Source of the DNA: Sipunculus nudus | Taxonomy: Eukaryota > Annelida > Sipuncula > Golfingiida > Sipunculidae | Direction of reading: 5' to 3' | Length of the DNA stretch: 64,000 nucleotides | Assembly: GCA_026874595.1 (NCBI GenBank) | Contig: CM049316.1 | Coordinates: 57,669,676-57,733,675, forward strand | The notes under the pieces: generated by a model | Told to the model about the DNA's origin: nothing | The model's input: the letters and a program-made list of their open reading frames with translations, nothing else | The model's database searches: none | Translations under genes and position numbers: made by a program | In this document: piece after piece, positions 36,241-46,333 of the stretch | Numbering within the stretch: the stretch's first letter is position 1 | Layout: each line of letters begins with the position of its first letter

Positions 36241-37199
36241 ATGTGACTAATAACGATTATTGACTACTGACCTCATTAATAAAGTTAATTATAGTGTTTC
36301 TTCCGAGAAATTTTTGTTGTTGTAATTGTTACTGTTTACAACTTTTTAAAATAAACAAATAGAAAAAGGAGGAAATGTTGCTTGTCATTCTTTGTTCCGG
36401 CAGCTGCAGTGTCTGAAACTTTGGATTCGAGCACTGAATATGATCTTCCGACTAGACGCGAGTACTCGTTACCATGACAACACTGTCAAAGTTGGATTTT
36501 TCTGGTTTAACAATGTGCATGTATAATGGTCAATTCTTTTAGTTGATAATGCATCTGTAGAGGTGTTATGACACATTAATATGCAAGAACACCTTATTGT
36601 ATTTTATAAACAAGATGTCTATCCCCTCAAGACGTCACATTATGCTGTGACGTGTACACTTTTTTTCATGATTCAACAGCCCTATCCCAGAGGCCTGAAC
36701 AGTCGAGGGATAAAACGCTCGGCTTTCTCTGCAGATTAATTAGAAATGAACCATGGAAAGAGGTAAATATGTAAATTAATGAAAAATACCCAAAACAAAC
36801 CTGTAAATATTAATATAGTATACTAGTATGTAACATACATATAAAAGATCACTTACTGGTAGATATATGCACCATTTTGAATTTATGGAATTCCCCTTTC
36901 ACACAAAGGTAATATACACGCTTTGTTTGTAAGTTTATTGTAAAGTATTACAAATGACTTTTGCAAAATATACTGTTATGCCATAGTTCAGAACAATTCA
37001 AGTTAGCTGCTCGCGTCTGTTGCAAGCTCATTACACTGACACGTAGCGTGGTCGCATGGTACTTTAAATTTAATTGTGAAATACACTCTGTTCAGTAATT
37101 AAAATTATCAAACAACAATTTGATTGAGTTTAATTGATAAGTGTGCAATACAAGGGTGATGGTTCAATTATTAATCAGTTAATTGTACACGCTCACAAA
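36241..37199. other. Intergenic DNA, nothing recognised
   Basis: AT-rich sequence with only small features: a GACGTCACATTATGCTGTGACG imperfect hairpin core at about 36632-36652. No gene or clear repeat. Confidence 0.3.
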
Positions 37200-37740
37200 C
37201 CCAGTACTGGATTAAGCTCTGTGCCTTCACAACAATAATCATCTTGCAGCTGGTTCTGTTTCCGTTTTTGTAATTAGCATGTGCTGAAGGAAGACATCTA
37301 GTATACGTTTATAATTAGATTTAAACAGTAAGCTGATAATGACTCTGGCCTTAAAGGTCCTCTATTGTGGCCCCTCGACGCACAGTCAGGAAGCTCTCAT
37401 AGGTGCCAATCTTCACGGCCATTGCTTGAACAATTAATGAAACATATAATGCGCACGAAGGAAATTAGATGATCACAGCCTGGCAGGTATGTTGTATACC
37501 CTACCACCAAAATTGGAAAGCGCACGTCATCTTTGCATTTTTTACGACAAGTGCTTGGACGATTCTTGAGATAATGAATGTAAAAGAAATTCGGAGATCA
37601 CTTCCTGGGGACAGGTCTAAAGTTTTACAGATTAAAATTTCACAGCAATTGTTTGAACAATTTTTGAGACATGCGCCCTTATTCTATAACTCACATCCTC
37701 TCATTGGTGTCATTCTTCATGTGACGGACGGAAGGACGTA
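37200..37740. repeat. Segment related to 30775-31350
   Basis: This is the second copy of the block described at 30775-31350. It lies about 1.8-2.3 kb upstream of the gene 2 start codon. It ends in GTGACGGACGGAAGGACG, the type of ending common to dispersed mollusc repeats. The 90-codon frame at 37469-37741 is an accident of the repeat. Confidence 0.5.
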
Positions 37741-38929
37741 AGACTGAAACATGATTACCACAGGGCAACCGCCTGGGCGTTGCTCTCATTTTGTGTATGA
37801 ATCAGCTAATAATTTGATGCTATAGGGCAGAAATAACCTGCCACTTCGCGAATGTAGGTGTTCCCACCTAACGGCACATTTTATAACTAATTCAGACTTG
37901 AACATCATGTCAATTAATACGAGCCAAGATTGGTTCACTGACTTCTAGGCTTTAAATTGGTTATATTTGATTAATTTAGTTGCAACAAACGGCTCAACTT
38001 ATTACAGTCTGTTTGCCCTGCAGGCCTTGTTAATATTTAACATTCAGATGGGGCTGATGTCATGTCGCTATATTTTTCCTCACGACAGCCCGGTGTGTTT
38101 AAGAGAACGTTATGGTCTGAGGTTCATAACAAAATTGGAAATAAATTCTATTCTGAAAGTAATAGTGGTGGTTTAGATGTAAGGCCTGTGGTCAACTGGC
38201 ATATATAGTCTCAAGATTCCTTTCATGATATTCTTTCTATTCAACGGGACAGATACCCCATTAGGTGAATTGATGATGCTTTCCCTTTAATAAACAGTTT
38301 CTGGAAATAATTCTTCAAATGACGCTATTGAGCCGTTTTTATGGTACTTAGTGTAAATTTCCAGGTCAATGAAAGGTCAAAAGTTCACAATCCGGCAAAG
38401 AAATTTCTTATAAAGTACATAAATTATGATTTATACTTTTTATATGAGTAAACTAAGATTTTTAGCGTATTTTACGATTAAAGGTTTTTATATAGCATCA
38501 GCACAGCATACTTTATGACAAACAATTTCCGTTCATTTCAAGTTGCACCGATTTCTTCAATAACTGTTTGTCCAAAAAAACTGGAATTCGATGAAAGGAC
38601 GTTTTATTAACGTAGGAGTGCAATGTCATGTTTTATTTCAACATCTTTAGCACGGAAAAAATACGTCTTTTATCTTATACCTTCAAAGTCATGAAGGGAC
38701 GGTGAAATATTACCACTATCGAGTATGTTATTGGTTAATACTTAAATATATTGATAATACCTAGCTGTACAAGCAGTCCGCTCATCAGATGCAACGGTCA
38801 AGTTATATTTGAGGTCATTGAACAATGGTCATTGGAGATTGCCCCTCGTTGCCATGCTGAGAGGATCCCCAGTCCGAGATTACTTGTACAAATAAAGCTG
38901 ACCCCTCGGTTCCGGTGACTTTGCTTGGT
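37741..38929. other. Intergenic DNA, nothing recognised
   Basis: AT-rich, with no domain-bearing frame, inverted-repeat pair or tandem array seen by eye. Confidence 0.3.
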
Positions 38930-39110
38930 AAAAAAATAGTCCAGCTGTTAAGAGAAGAATTGTGCAAAAAGTGAAAGAAGCATGAAACTTGGCATAATAA
39001 TTGTCCAGACCAAACTCAACAATTTTCAGATATAGGGCCAAGCGGAATTCATCCCATCTTGGTCAAAATCCAAGATGGCGGCCAAGATGGCCGCCGGATT
39101 ATAAAATATC
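38930..39110 (+). repeat. AAGATGGCGGCC repeat, copy 1
   Basis: A ~180-bp unit starts near AGTCCAGC(T/G)GTTA and runs through GAATTGTGCAAAAA, ATGA(A/G)ACTTGGCATAATAA and CAGATA(T)AGGGGCC to TCCAAGATGGCGGCCAAGAT. The same unit is present in reverse at 42363-42545 and 42700-42871. Confidence 0.75.
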
Positions 39111-39299
39111 AACACATTCGGTAATGTTTATCCTAGAATGCTTTCTGAGTGCACCATTCCTATGTTTTGGGGGTCGAGAAATTCATTTATAAGGGTTAGA
39201 AGTCTGTTAAATGACTCTGTGAAATAAATTTGGTTTTGTTTATATTGAAATTGTCCTTAATTTGATTTTGTTAACTAACACAGTGGAAAGCAAAGATTA

Positions 39300-39680
39300 T
39301 TTGTTGAGTTCTGCACAGCAGTCGCATACATTGTGATTTTAGTCAAATGAAAGTGTCATTTGCTGGCTTAGGTTCGTCTGCTTTGTCATGCATTTGGGTG
39401 CTTGAATTGGAGAACAGTTTTTATTTCAATATTTCTTCTTTTCTTCCTTTTAATTTCCCTTTATTTACATGCTAACAGATGTAATTGCTTTGAAGAGGTG
39501 ATGGGTGCAAAAAACTTATCTGTGGAAATCTAGAATAAAATTAGGACTGAACTTAATCATTAGAATATTTTAAACCTACGTACATGTAATTAGATTTTAC
39601 GATCAGCATTCATGTAAACCTCTGTTTGTGCAATTGGGAAATATCAAATGCATAAATCCAACTGTGCTGACATTTAACAT
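39300..39680 (+). repeat. Old direct duplicate of 40555-40885
   Basis: It shares, in order, AAATGAAAGTGTCATTTGCT, ATGCTAAC(A)GA(T)TG, TTTG(A/C)AGAGGTGA(T/G)GG and the CATCAG/GATCAGC..ATGTAAA(C/T)CT region with 40555-40885. It is a degenerate repeat about 1.25 kb apart. Confidence 0.55.
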
Positions 39681-39799
39681 ATATATTAATTTTTTTGTAT
39701 TTGAGCCCTATCGGCCACAATGTAATGAAATGGTCAGTCAAGTGGTAAAATGTTCGGCTATCTCCACTGGCGCCCCAGGTTTAATCAACATCGTTCCTA

Positions 39800-40142
39800 T
39801 TAGGCCAAAATAAAAAAAAGGTATGGTTCTCAGGCACTTTTTTTCAGAAATCAATGCGGGCGGGCGCTTTTTTTATTTTAAATTTTTTGGTATGTTTCGA
39901 TAAAAATGTCAAATGATAAGGGAAAAGCATGAAAATAACAGTTTTATTTTGCTAAATAAGTAAAGGCACTACAAAACAAAGGAAATTGTATGGTTTTATC
40001 TTCTTGAAAGACATTTCGGAGCGACTGCAGCTCAAAATTGGAAAGTTTTTATTGAAAATCAAAATAAAAAGTTTTGATGCGGGGGTTTAAAATTGATGCG
40101 GGCGGTGCCTGAGAACCATACCTTTAATTTTTTTTGGCCTAA
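39800..40142. mobile_element. 343-bp inverted-repeat element (MITE), copy 1, inserted in a SINE
   Basis: Terminal inverted repeats of about 36 bp: TTAGGCCAAAATAAAAAAAA then GGTATGGTTCTCAGGCAC, and at the right end GTGCCTGAGAACCATACC then TTTAATTTTTTTTGGCCTAA (left of the pair begins 39800; right ends 40142). TA dinucleotides flank it (39798-39799 and 40143-40144), consistent with a TA target duplication, and the surrounding SINE can be joined across them. Another copy is at 63050-63392. There is no transposase, so it must be moved by an enzyme from elsewhere. Confidence 0.85.
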
Positions 40143-40203
40143 TAGAGTAGGCTGTAATGGCCCGTCCAAGGTGGGTGAATTCCTCCTTGTCCTTCGCTTT
40201 CCT

Positions 40204-40209
40204 CCATAC

Positions 40210-40271
<62 letters not shown>
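40204..40271. repeat. (TA)n microsatellite
   Basis: A ~68-bp TA run within SINE copy C, between its core and its tail. Confidence 0.95.
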
Positions 40272-40274
<3 letters not shown>

Positions 40275-40554
40275 ACGGAGCGCCACCATCCGAGCCATGG
40301 AGAGTGGCTTGTAATAGTAATCATAACTAACTGTGAAATCCATATTTACTTTTAACAAAATAAAATAAATTAGACAATAAATGTAATTTAAAGTTTATCT
40401 TGCATATAATTTTTATATCAGACTGAATGCGTGCCTGGCAGGCTACAGACCTATGTTAGAAGCTCACGCCTGTCAGCTGTGTAGATTCTGCCTTAAGTGT
40501 ACAGACTGAAATTGTGCTAAAAGTCACTTTTTCATCAGCATACCACACGATAAA

Positions 40555-40885
40555 ATTTGTTGAATACTGCACTTTTAAATGAAAGTGTCATTTGCTAGGG
40601 TAGGTTTTATCAGATAAATATTTCATATTTGATTTTCTCTGTTTGAAATCCCTTAATCTGAATGCTAACGAATGCATTAACTACTTTGCAGAGGTGAGGG
40701 ATGAAAGAAACTCAGGTATTCTGTCAAGTATTAAAGTGGGAGCTTGATATATCATTGAAGAAACGTTAGGATTTTTAAAAATCTACAAACATGATATTAA
40801 ATTTTGCCATCAGCTTAATATATATGTAAATCTTTATTAGTATAATTAAAAAATATCTAAATGTTCATGCTGAACACCATGCCTG
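40555..40885 (+). repeat. Old direct duplicate of 39300-39680
   Basis: See the matching blocks listed for 39300-39680. In addition 40421-40520 (GCGTGCCTGGCAGGCTACAG, TAGAAGCTCACGCCTGTCAG) resembles 40925-41035 (GCGTGCATGACAAGATACGC, TAGAAGCTCACACCTGTTTA). The region is therefore a stack of degenerate ~0.5-kb units. Confidence 0.55.
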
Positions 40886-41899
40886 TTTCAAAAGGAAAGA
40901 CTTTTATTTATGATTTATTTAGACTACATGCGTGCATGACAAGATACGCGATTATGTAGAAGCTCACACCTGTTTACTGTAGGCCTATATATTCTAAGCT
41001 TCTTTTGCCATGCAGTGATGGCTTTCAGACTGTATGTTAGCATGAAAATAGAATCAACACACATTAGAGGTGCGCAACATGTTGCTGTATGCTGCCTTTG
41101 CAATTGTGACGAATGCATGAAATAATCAACACTCATGTAGATACCTTATGCAGATTACTAATATTGTGATATGGTGATGACGCAGACTTTATAGACTGTA
41201 TGCTGGTATAAAAAAAACAACACATGTGTCAGTAAGGTATCACTGCCCTTTGCTGTAAGTTATTTTTGTGATATTAATCTTGTTCCTTCCCAACTAGTTG
41301 CTATTAAAATTCACTTTGCATAATACATTGGCGTCAACAAAATACTTTCCTTTGCTAACATTATGCACATTTGTTGTTTCATGTAATACATGCATATATT
41401 GTAAGAAATATTTACCACATGTATTTCTAATGAAGCAGGTAAACGGCAAACTGCACAAGTGTCTACAAGTGTCAATATGCGGTCATGCACCATCACCACA
41501 GTATAAGATAGCATATACAGGGTTAGAAAGTAGCTTCGTGGTAAAGGACATGGTCCCCGGTTCGAACTCCCTCGATGTCTCAGTGGCATATTAGTGAAAT
41601 CGCGCCATAAACCAATAGATTTGCTCTAATGCCTTAACGATAGCTTATGACTTCTTTCTAACAACACACCGTCTTTATCATACTTATAATCTCATTCTCA
41701 TTCAATAGAAAGTGATACCAAAAGGCCTAAATCTATCATTTTAAAAGAAAGCGTAGCATACAGCATAATGTTGTGAGCCTCTTAATATGTACTTTTTCTG
41801 TCTTCATGCAAGCAAAGAGTCTGGAAGCTGCACCATCACCTCGAGGCAAGAGAGCCATTAACTTAGAAACAAATAAAATTTCTTTTACATAGATTGTAA
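40886..41899. other. Degenerate repeat continuation; tRNA-like remnant near 41530
   Basis: No gene seen. At 41531-41572 AGCTTCGTGGTAAAGGACA and CCCCGGTTCGAACTCC look like box A and box B of a tRNA-derived SINE, but the spacing between them is shorter than in a tRNA and no body is recognisable. Confidence 0.4.
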
Positions 41900-42095
41900 A
41901 CCTGTTTATAATAAATATTACAAAGCACTTTCCATGGGTCGGATGAAAAAGTGGTGAATGGAATCAGAGGACACGAAGAAAACAACCGTTTCTGTACAGA
42001 CCACTACAACCCATTCCCATAACAACATCGGGGCAGAAACTTGGTCGCCGGTGAAGAGAGCCGAACGTTTTACCAATCGACTGTCCTTTTCATTA
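41900..42095 (-). mobile_element. tRNA-derived SINE, copy B
   Basis: On the minus strand: CAGTCGATTGGTAAAACGTT (box A-like, degraded), CGGCTCTCTTCACCGGCGAC, TTCTGCCCCGATGTTG, then GGTTGTTTTCTTCGTGTCCT as the degraded core and CCCATGGAAAGTGCTTTG with an AT-rich tail at about 41895-41925. It aligns along its length with copy A at 24521-24725. Divergence is high, so it is older. Confidence 0.75.
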
Positions 42096-42362
42096 CATGA
42101 AAGAGACCTAGTGTTCAAATACTTAACATTAACGAATATATTAAATTTCAGCACGGTAATCAACAAATACGTTTTACTGTTAGATGTGCTGGTAAAAAGG
42201 GTTATTTTAGCACAATTTAAAAACCAACAAAACCAGACTTCATGCACACATTCATGATACAGACCTGAAACCCTCTTAAATGAATTTCTCGACCCCAATA
42301 ACATAGAAACAGTGCACTTGCAAAGCATTCTAGGACAAATATAACCGGCATAATGGTATCTT

Positions 42363-42545
42363 ATATTTTAGTGGCTATCTTGGCCGCTATCTTGGATTTT
42401 TACCAAGACATGATAAATTCCGCCCGGCCCCTTATCTGAACATATAGCGTATGGTCTGGAAAATTATTATGCCAAGTCTCATTCTTTTCTCATCTTTTGC
42501 ACAATTCTTCTCAATCTGTAGCATAACCGCTGGACTAATGGGAAT
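42363..42545 (-). repeat. AAGATGGCGGCC repeat, copy 2
   Basis: Reverse complement of 38930-39110 with many shared blocks: GAAGAATTGTGCAAAA, GAGACTTGGCATAATAA, TTCCAGACCA, AAATCCAAGATAGCGGCCAA. Confidence 0.75.
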
Positions 42546-42699
42546 ATTACCCAATTCAACAAAAAAAAACAGCAAATGCATAACTGGAGAGGTTTGGAAC
42601 ATTAAAAATTGAATTGCTCGGTCCAAATCATAGTATTAGAGTATTTGCAATGCTTTCTCGGGCCATTATAACTCAAGTTATTGACATGTTCTAACCTGG

Positions 42700-42871
42700 C
42701 GGCCATCTTGGTCGCCATCTTCGATTTTGACCCAGATAATTTATTTTCAGCTTGGCCCCATATCTGAAATTCATCAATAAGCTCCATCGAATACTTCTGT
42801 CAACTTTCATACTTCTTTCATTTTTTGCACAATTCCTCCAAATATGGGAGCTTAACCGCTGGACTAAAAAG
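42700..42871 (-). repeat. AAGATGGCGGCC repeat, copy 3
   Basis: It has the same orientation as copy 2 and starts 155 bp beyond it: AGTCCAGCGGTTAAGC, GGAATTGTGCAAAAAATGAA, TTTCAGATATGGGGCCAAGC, TCGAAGATGGCGACCAAGAT. Confidence 0.7.
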
Positions 42872-44788
42872 CATTTGTTTCATTTAAGCTGTACCCTATA
42901 ATTTTGAGTTTTTTGGGGGCCAGCAGTATACATTTGACCTTGACAATATCAATGGCACTTTCTCCAAAACGAGGCTCGCCTTGCATGGTCTTTCAAGAAA
43001 ACTTCTTTAATGAAAGACTTGTTGCATGATGTCCTGCTCGTCTTATTTTTGTTTTACATTTTTTATTATTCCTTTTAGCCGAATCTTTGTTGTATATATT
43101 TGTCTAATCTCCATCCACTGATAATAAAATCGTGTACTGAGATTACAAATCACATACAGTAAATGTATTCAAAAGGGTATGTATGAAACTTTCTTCTTGA
43201 ATGCGGGATGTAAGGACGACGTACATATATGGTGATCGCTAAAGCTCAGCATTACTAAAAGTCAGCTGGGCTTAAAAAATCTACATCCTCCCATTGTTAT
43301 TCACAAACTTAAAAAAAAATCTGCCTATACATTCTTTGACCTTAATGTACGAAGCTGAGACATGCTGCCATCTCAGAAAACGTTCACTGAATTCACTTTC
43401 TTTAAAATACTGACGTCATTTTGATGTATAAATGTCAGCATGAAGGACGAACATAAGGAAGGACACGGTCAACAGCACATTTAAACGTAGTGACAAACGG
43501 GGCATCAAGTGCAGCCTGGTGAACATGACACACGGTTAAATCCAAAATATGTAAAATAAATCTAAAATAAACTTATTAATTCCACACCGGAGATAATAAC
43601 TGATTCGTGAAGGAGTAAACGCATAAATGGAACAAAGTCTTAAATTATATTTATGTATATATATCATTTATAATATATAAATATTATTTTCTGAAAATTG
43701 GGGGGGGGGGGGTTGATTACATTGACCATTCCTCCCTTGCCAAAATGTGGGTGGGATATATACCCCCACCCCATCCCCCTATATTGACGCCCCTGATATG
43801 GATACGGGAAATAAGAGGAACAGTGGTCAATTTTAACTTCAGGAGAGGGAAACTAGATACATTATAGGTAATGCAAATATTCGCAGAATTTTTTTTAATC
43901 ACGTTAAATTTGTAATGAGAATCTTAAGAAAGGTAAAAGATGTAAACATAAAATAACGGTTTGCGTTTCCTATGCCGAAAGTCCTAGATTGGATCCCAGC
44001 CTGAGTTTTAAGGATAAAATCGTGAAATCTCTGTTTAACCTAAGAAATTCGCAATGTCTTAAAGACAGGTCGTACATGTGTACTTAGCTCCGGGCACATG
44101 AAACTTGAACTTCAGATATCAATCTTCTCTTACAGTTGCATTCATCCTCATTTAAAGACATTACTATTAACAGAGCGTGGACCTATCCTTCATAAAACAA
44201 GTGACACATTCTGTTTTTTCATTCAATGATTGCTGATTGATTTTCTTCACCTTGCTCCATAGAAATAAAGAAATTCAGATCATTTAGAAGTGCATAGACC
44301 CTGAACCGGTCGGTGTCACTTGCGTTCACGAAACGCTCCACTTCGCGATGACGACATGAACACAGACAGGGCAAAAAGTAGGGGCAGTTCGGACGCAGAT
44401 TCAGTCATGCGCATCCGTCCGTGTGACCGAGGAAACCTCGGTGTATTTGTCGACACTCTGATTCTACTGTATCTGGAAAAACAACCATTGGTGATGTGAC
44501 CTACAGCGAGGTTTGTTGTTGGTGATTATGCATCGAAAGGAGTAAAGGCCAATAAAGAGGACACGAGAACTGACAGTAATATACGAGCACTTTATTAAAA
44601 GGGCATTCGGTATAGTTTGAGCAAATATATATACCGCATCAATCAAAGAAAGTATATAAGATATAATCACCCCAGGATCGGAATTCCCTGTTGCATATAA
44701 AATTTCACATGTAAGGCACACTAATGTACATATGACTACGTGTATGTATGTATGTGTGTATATATATATATATGTGAGTGTGTGTGTA
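42872..44788. other. Intergenic DNA, no gene recognised
   Basis: Contains a poly-G run (43700-43712) followed by a C/G-rich ATACCCCCACCCCATCCCCC segment (43760-43780) and ATTGACGCCCCTGATATGG, a form of the CCGCCCCTGA repeat motif. A (GTAT)n/(TA)n/(TG)n tract lies at about 44740-44788. Confidence 0.35.
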
Positions 44789-45380
44789 CAGTAAAACCTC
44801 GCCTAACGACCGTGCTCTATGCCTGTGAGACATGGACACTGTCTGTGCAAGACATACCAAAAACTGAACCACTTTCACCTGACCTGCCTACGTCAACAGA
44901 TGAACATTAGATGCCAAGACAAAGTTCCAGACACGGAGGTTCTAACACATGCCAACCTCCCAACAATCTTCACCATCTTGCATCGATCCTAGGTTCGATG
45001 GGCAGGTCACGTTTGCCGCATGATACAAGACTCCTCAAAAACATCTTTTGTATGGAGACCTGGTGTATGGTAAAAAATCTATCGGAGGTCAGCGGAGGCG
45101 CTATAAGGACAGTCTCAAAGCATCACTGAAAAAAAATATCCATCAACAGAGATATGTGGGAAAGTCTAAAGCAGGATCCAACAGCGTCGCGTGCAGCTGA
45201 AGACAAAGGTGCAGAAGATGCTGAGAAAGCACGAGTGGCGGTGTCCAGGAGGAAACGTGAGGTCCGCAAGGCAAGGATGGAAACTACCTCAACAGCAACC
45301 ACCGATCACAAGTGTCCAGCATGTGGTAGATTCTTCAGTGCCCGGATTGACCTGATAAAGTAATTCCGGACACACAAAGC
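44789..45380 (+). mobile_element. Non-LTR retrotransposon (LINE) C-terminal remnant
   Basis: The stretch encodes, in changing frames, the end of a LINE reverse-transcriptase protein: LYACETWTLSVQDI (44816-44860), HFHLTCLRQQMNIRCQDKVP (44869-44930), LLYGDLVYGKKSIGGQRRRY (45050-45105) and KDSLKASLKK. The last frame (45154-45363) reads MWESLKQDPTASRAA, AEKARVAVSRRKREVRKAR and HKCPACGRFFSARIDLIK, a zinc-finger-like C-x2-C tail typical of these proteins. Several frameshifts and stops make it dead. The left edge abuts CAGTAAAACCTCGCCTAACG (44788-44807), which resembles a pogo/Tigger-type transposon end. Confidence 0.75.
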
Positions 45381-45496
45381 TAGGTCAACTAGCCTTGATC
45401 ATCTTGGTCATCTTCGCAAAGCTATGGACGAACTTCATGTATATATATACCCGTGAGGACCCGTGACAGTACGTGACAGTGACACATTGCTTTAAT

Positions 45497-45998
45497 CTGC
45501 AAAACGTTACCAAAGCACAATTCAGGGACGTGCTGTCCTCAAAGTTCGAATGCTAGAGTCTATGGACTTATACAAACAATAAAATAACTATTTGGTCCAT
45601 GGCAAAAATATACAGAAATATTCAGTTACAGGACATTATAATGTTATATTTATAAATATTGTGGCCCCAAGGCCTAACTAGGCACTAATACTTACAACGT
45701 GGCGCCATGACCTAACTATCCATTACTACTAAAAACGTGGCGCCATGGCCGAACTGGGCATTTAATATTACCAATTACGTGGCCTTGTTATTACTTATAC
45801 GGTGGCGCCATGACCGAACTGGGCATATAGAAAGTACCTCACATTCCTAGAAATTATAACCAGTTCACCGAGAATTACTATTTACTATACTATATTAACT
45901 TGGTGAACAAAAATATAAATAATTAACACGCTCACCTGCAAAAGGTTACAAAAGCACAATTTAGGGACGTGCTGTCCTCAAAGTTCGAATGCCAGAGT
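45497..45998. repeat. Direct-repeat-flanked unit with internal GTGGCGCCATG array
   Basis: A ~63-bp block (CTGCAAAACGTTACCAAAGC .. GGGACGTGCTGTCCTCAAAG .. TTCGAATGC) at 45497-45559 recurs at 45936-45998. Between them, at about 45690-45832, is a short tandem array of (A)CGTGGCGCCATG(A/G)CC(T/G)AACT(G)G(G)CAT.. in three to four diverged units. There is no reading frame. Confidence 0.7.
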
Positions 45999-46254
45999 GA
46001 CATTCGAACGCTTATATATCCGACTACATGTTGCGCTGTAAAAACTTAAAGAAAAAAATAACCAATAAAAAAAGGTCACAGTCCATAGAAAAGAGTTAGA
46101 CCTTATGAACCAATAAAATGAAGAGTTACAAAAATATAAATGATGCGTGACTGGAAAACGAGAGTAAATAACCGACTAGGAACTGAAGAGTGAAGAGGTA
46201 CTGGAATAATGCTTGGATAATACTGGAAGCAGATATGGTTACATGCTCCCGTTA

Positions 46255-46303
46255 CACACACACACACACACGCGCGCACACACACACATATATATATATA
46301 TAA
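46255..46303. repeat. (CA)n(CG)n(TA)n microsatellite
   Basis: CACACA run, then CGCGCG, CACACA and TATATA. AGTAAAACCTCGCCTGACGATC follows at 46312, a second copy of the pogo-like end seen at 44788. Confidence 0.9.
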
Positions 46304-46333
46304 AGTATAAAGTAAAACCTCGCCTGACGATCA

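Larger units (their letters stand above)
39715..40330 (+). mobile_element. tRNA-derived SINE, copy C, split by a MITE and a (TA)n tract
   Basis: The head at 39733-39800 has GTCAAGTGGTAAAATGTTCGG (box A-like) and CCCCAGGTTTAATC (decayed box B). The SINE is then interrupted by the inverted-repeat element 39800-40142. It resumes with GTAATGGCCCGTCCAAGG and TTCGCTTTCCTCCATACC, matching the core of copy A. A (TA)n microsatellite follows at 40204-40271, and the tail CGGAGCGCCACC..CCATGGAGAGTGGC corresponds to the 3' part of copy A. So one SINE carries two later insertions or expansions. Confidence 0.75.

Noticed and set aside
41531-41572. Possible tRNA gene (box A and box B motifs)
   Set aside because: Spacing between the boxes is too short for a full tRNA and acceptor arms do not pair; kept only as a SINE scrap.
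41918-42328. 136-codon minus-strand frame
   Set aside because: Lies across SINE copy B; no domain.
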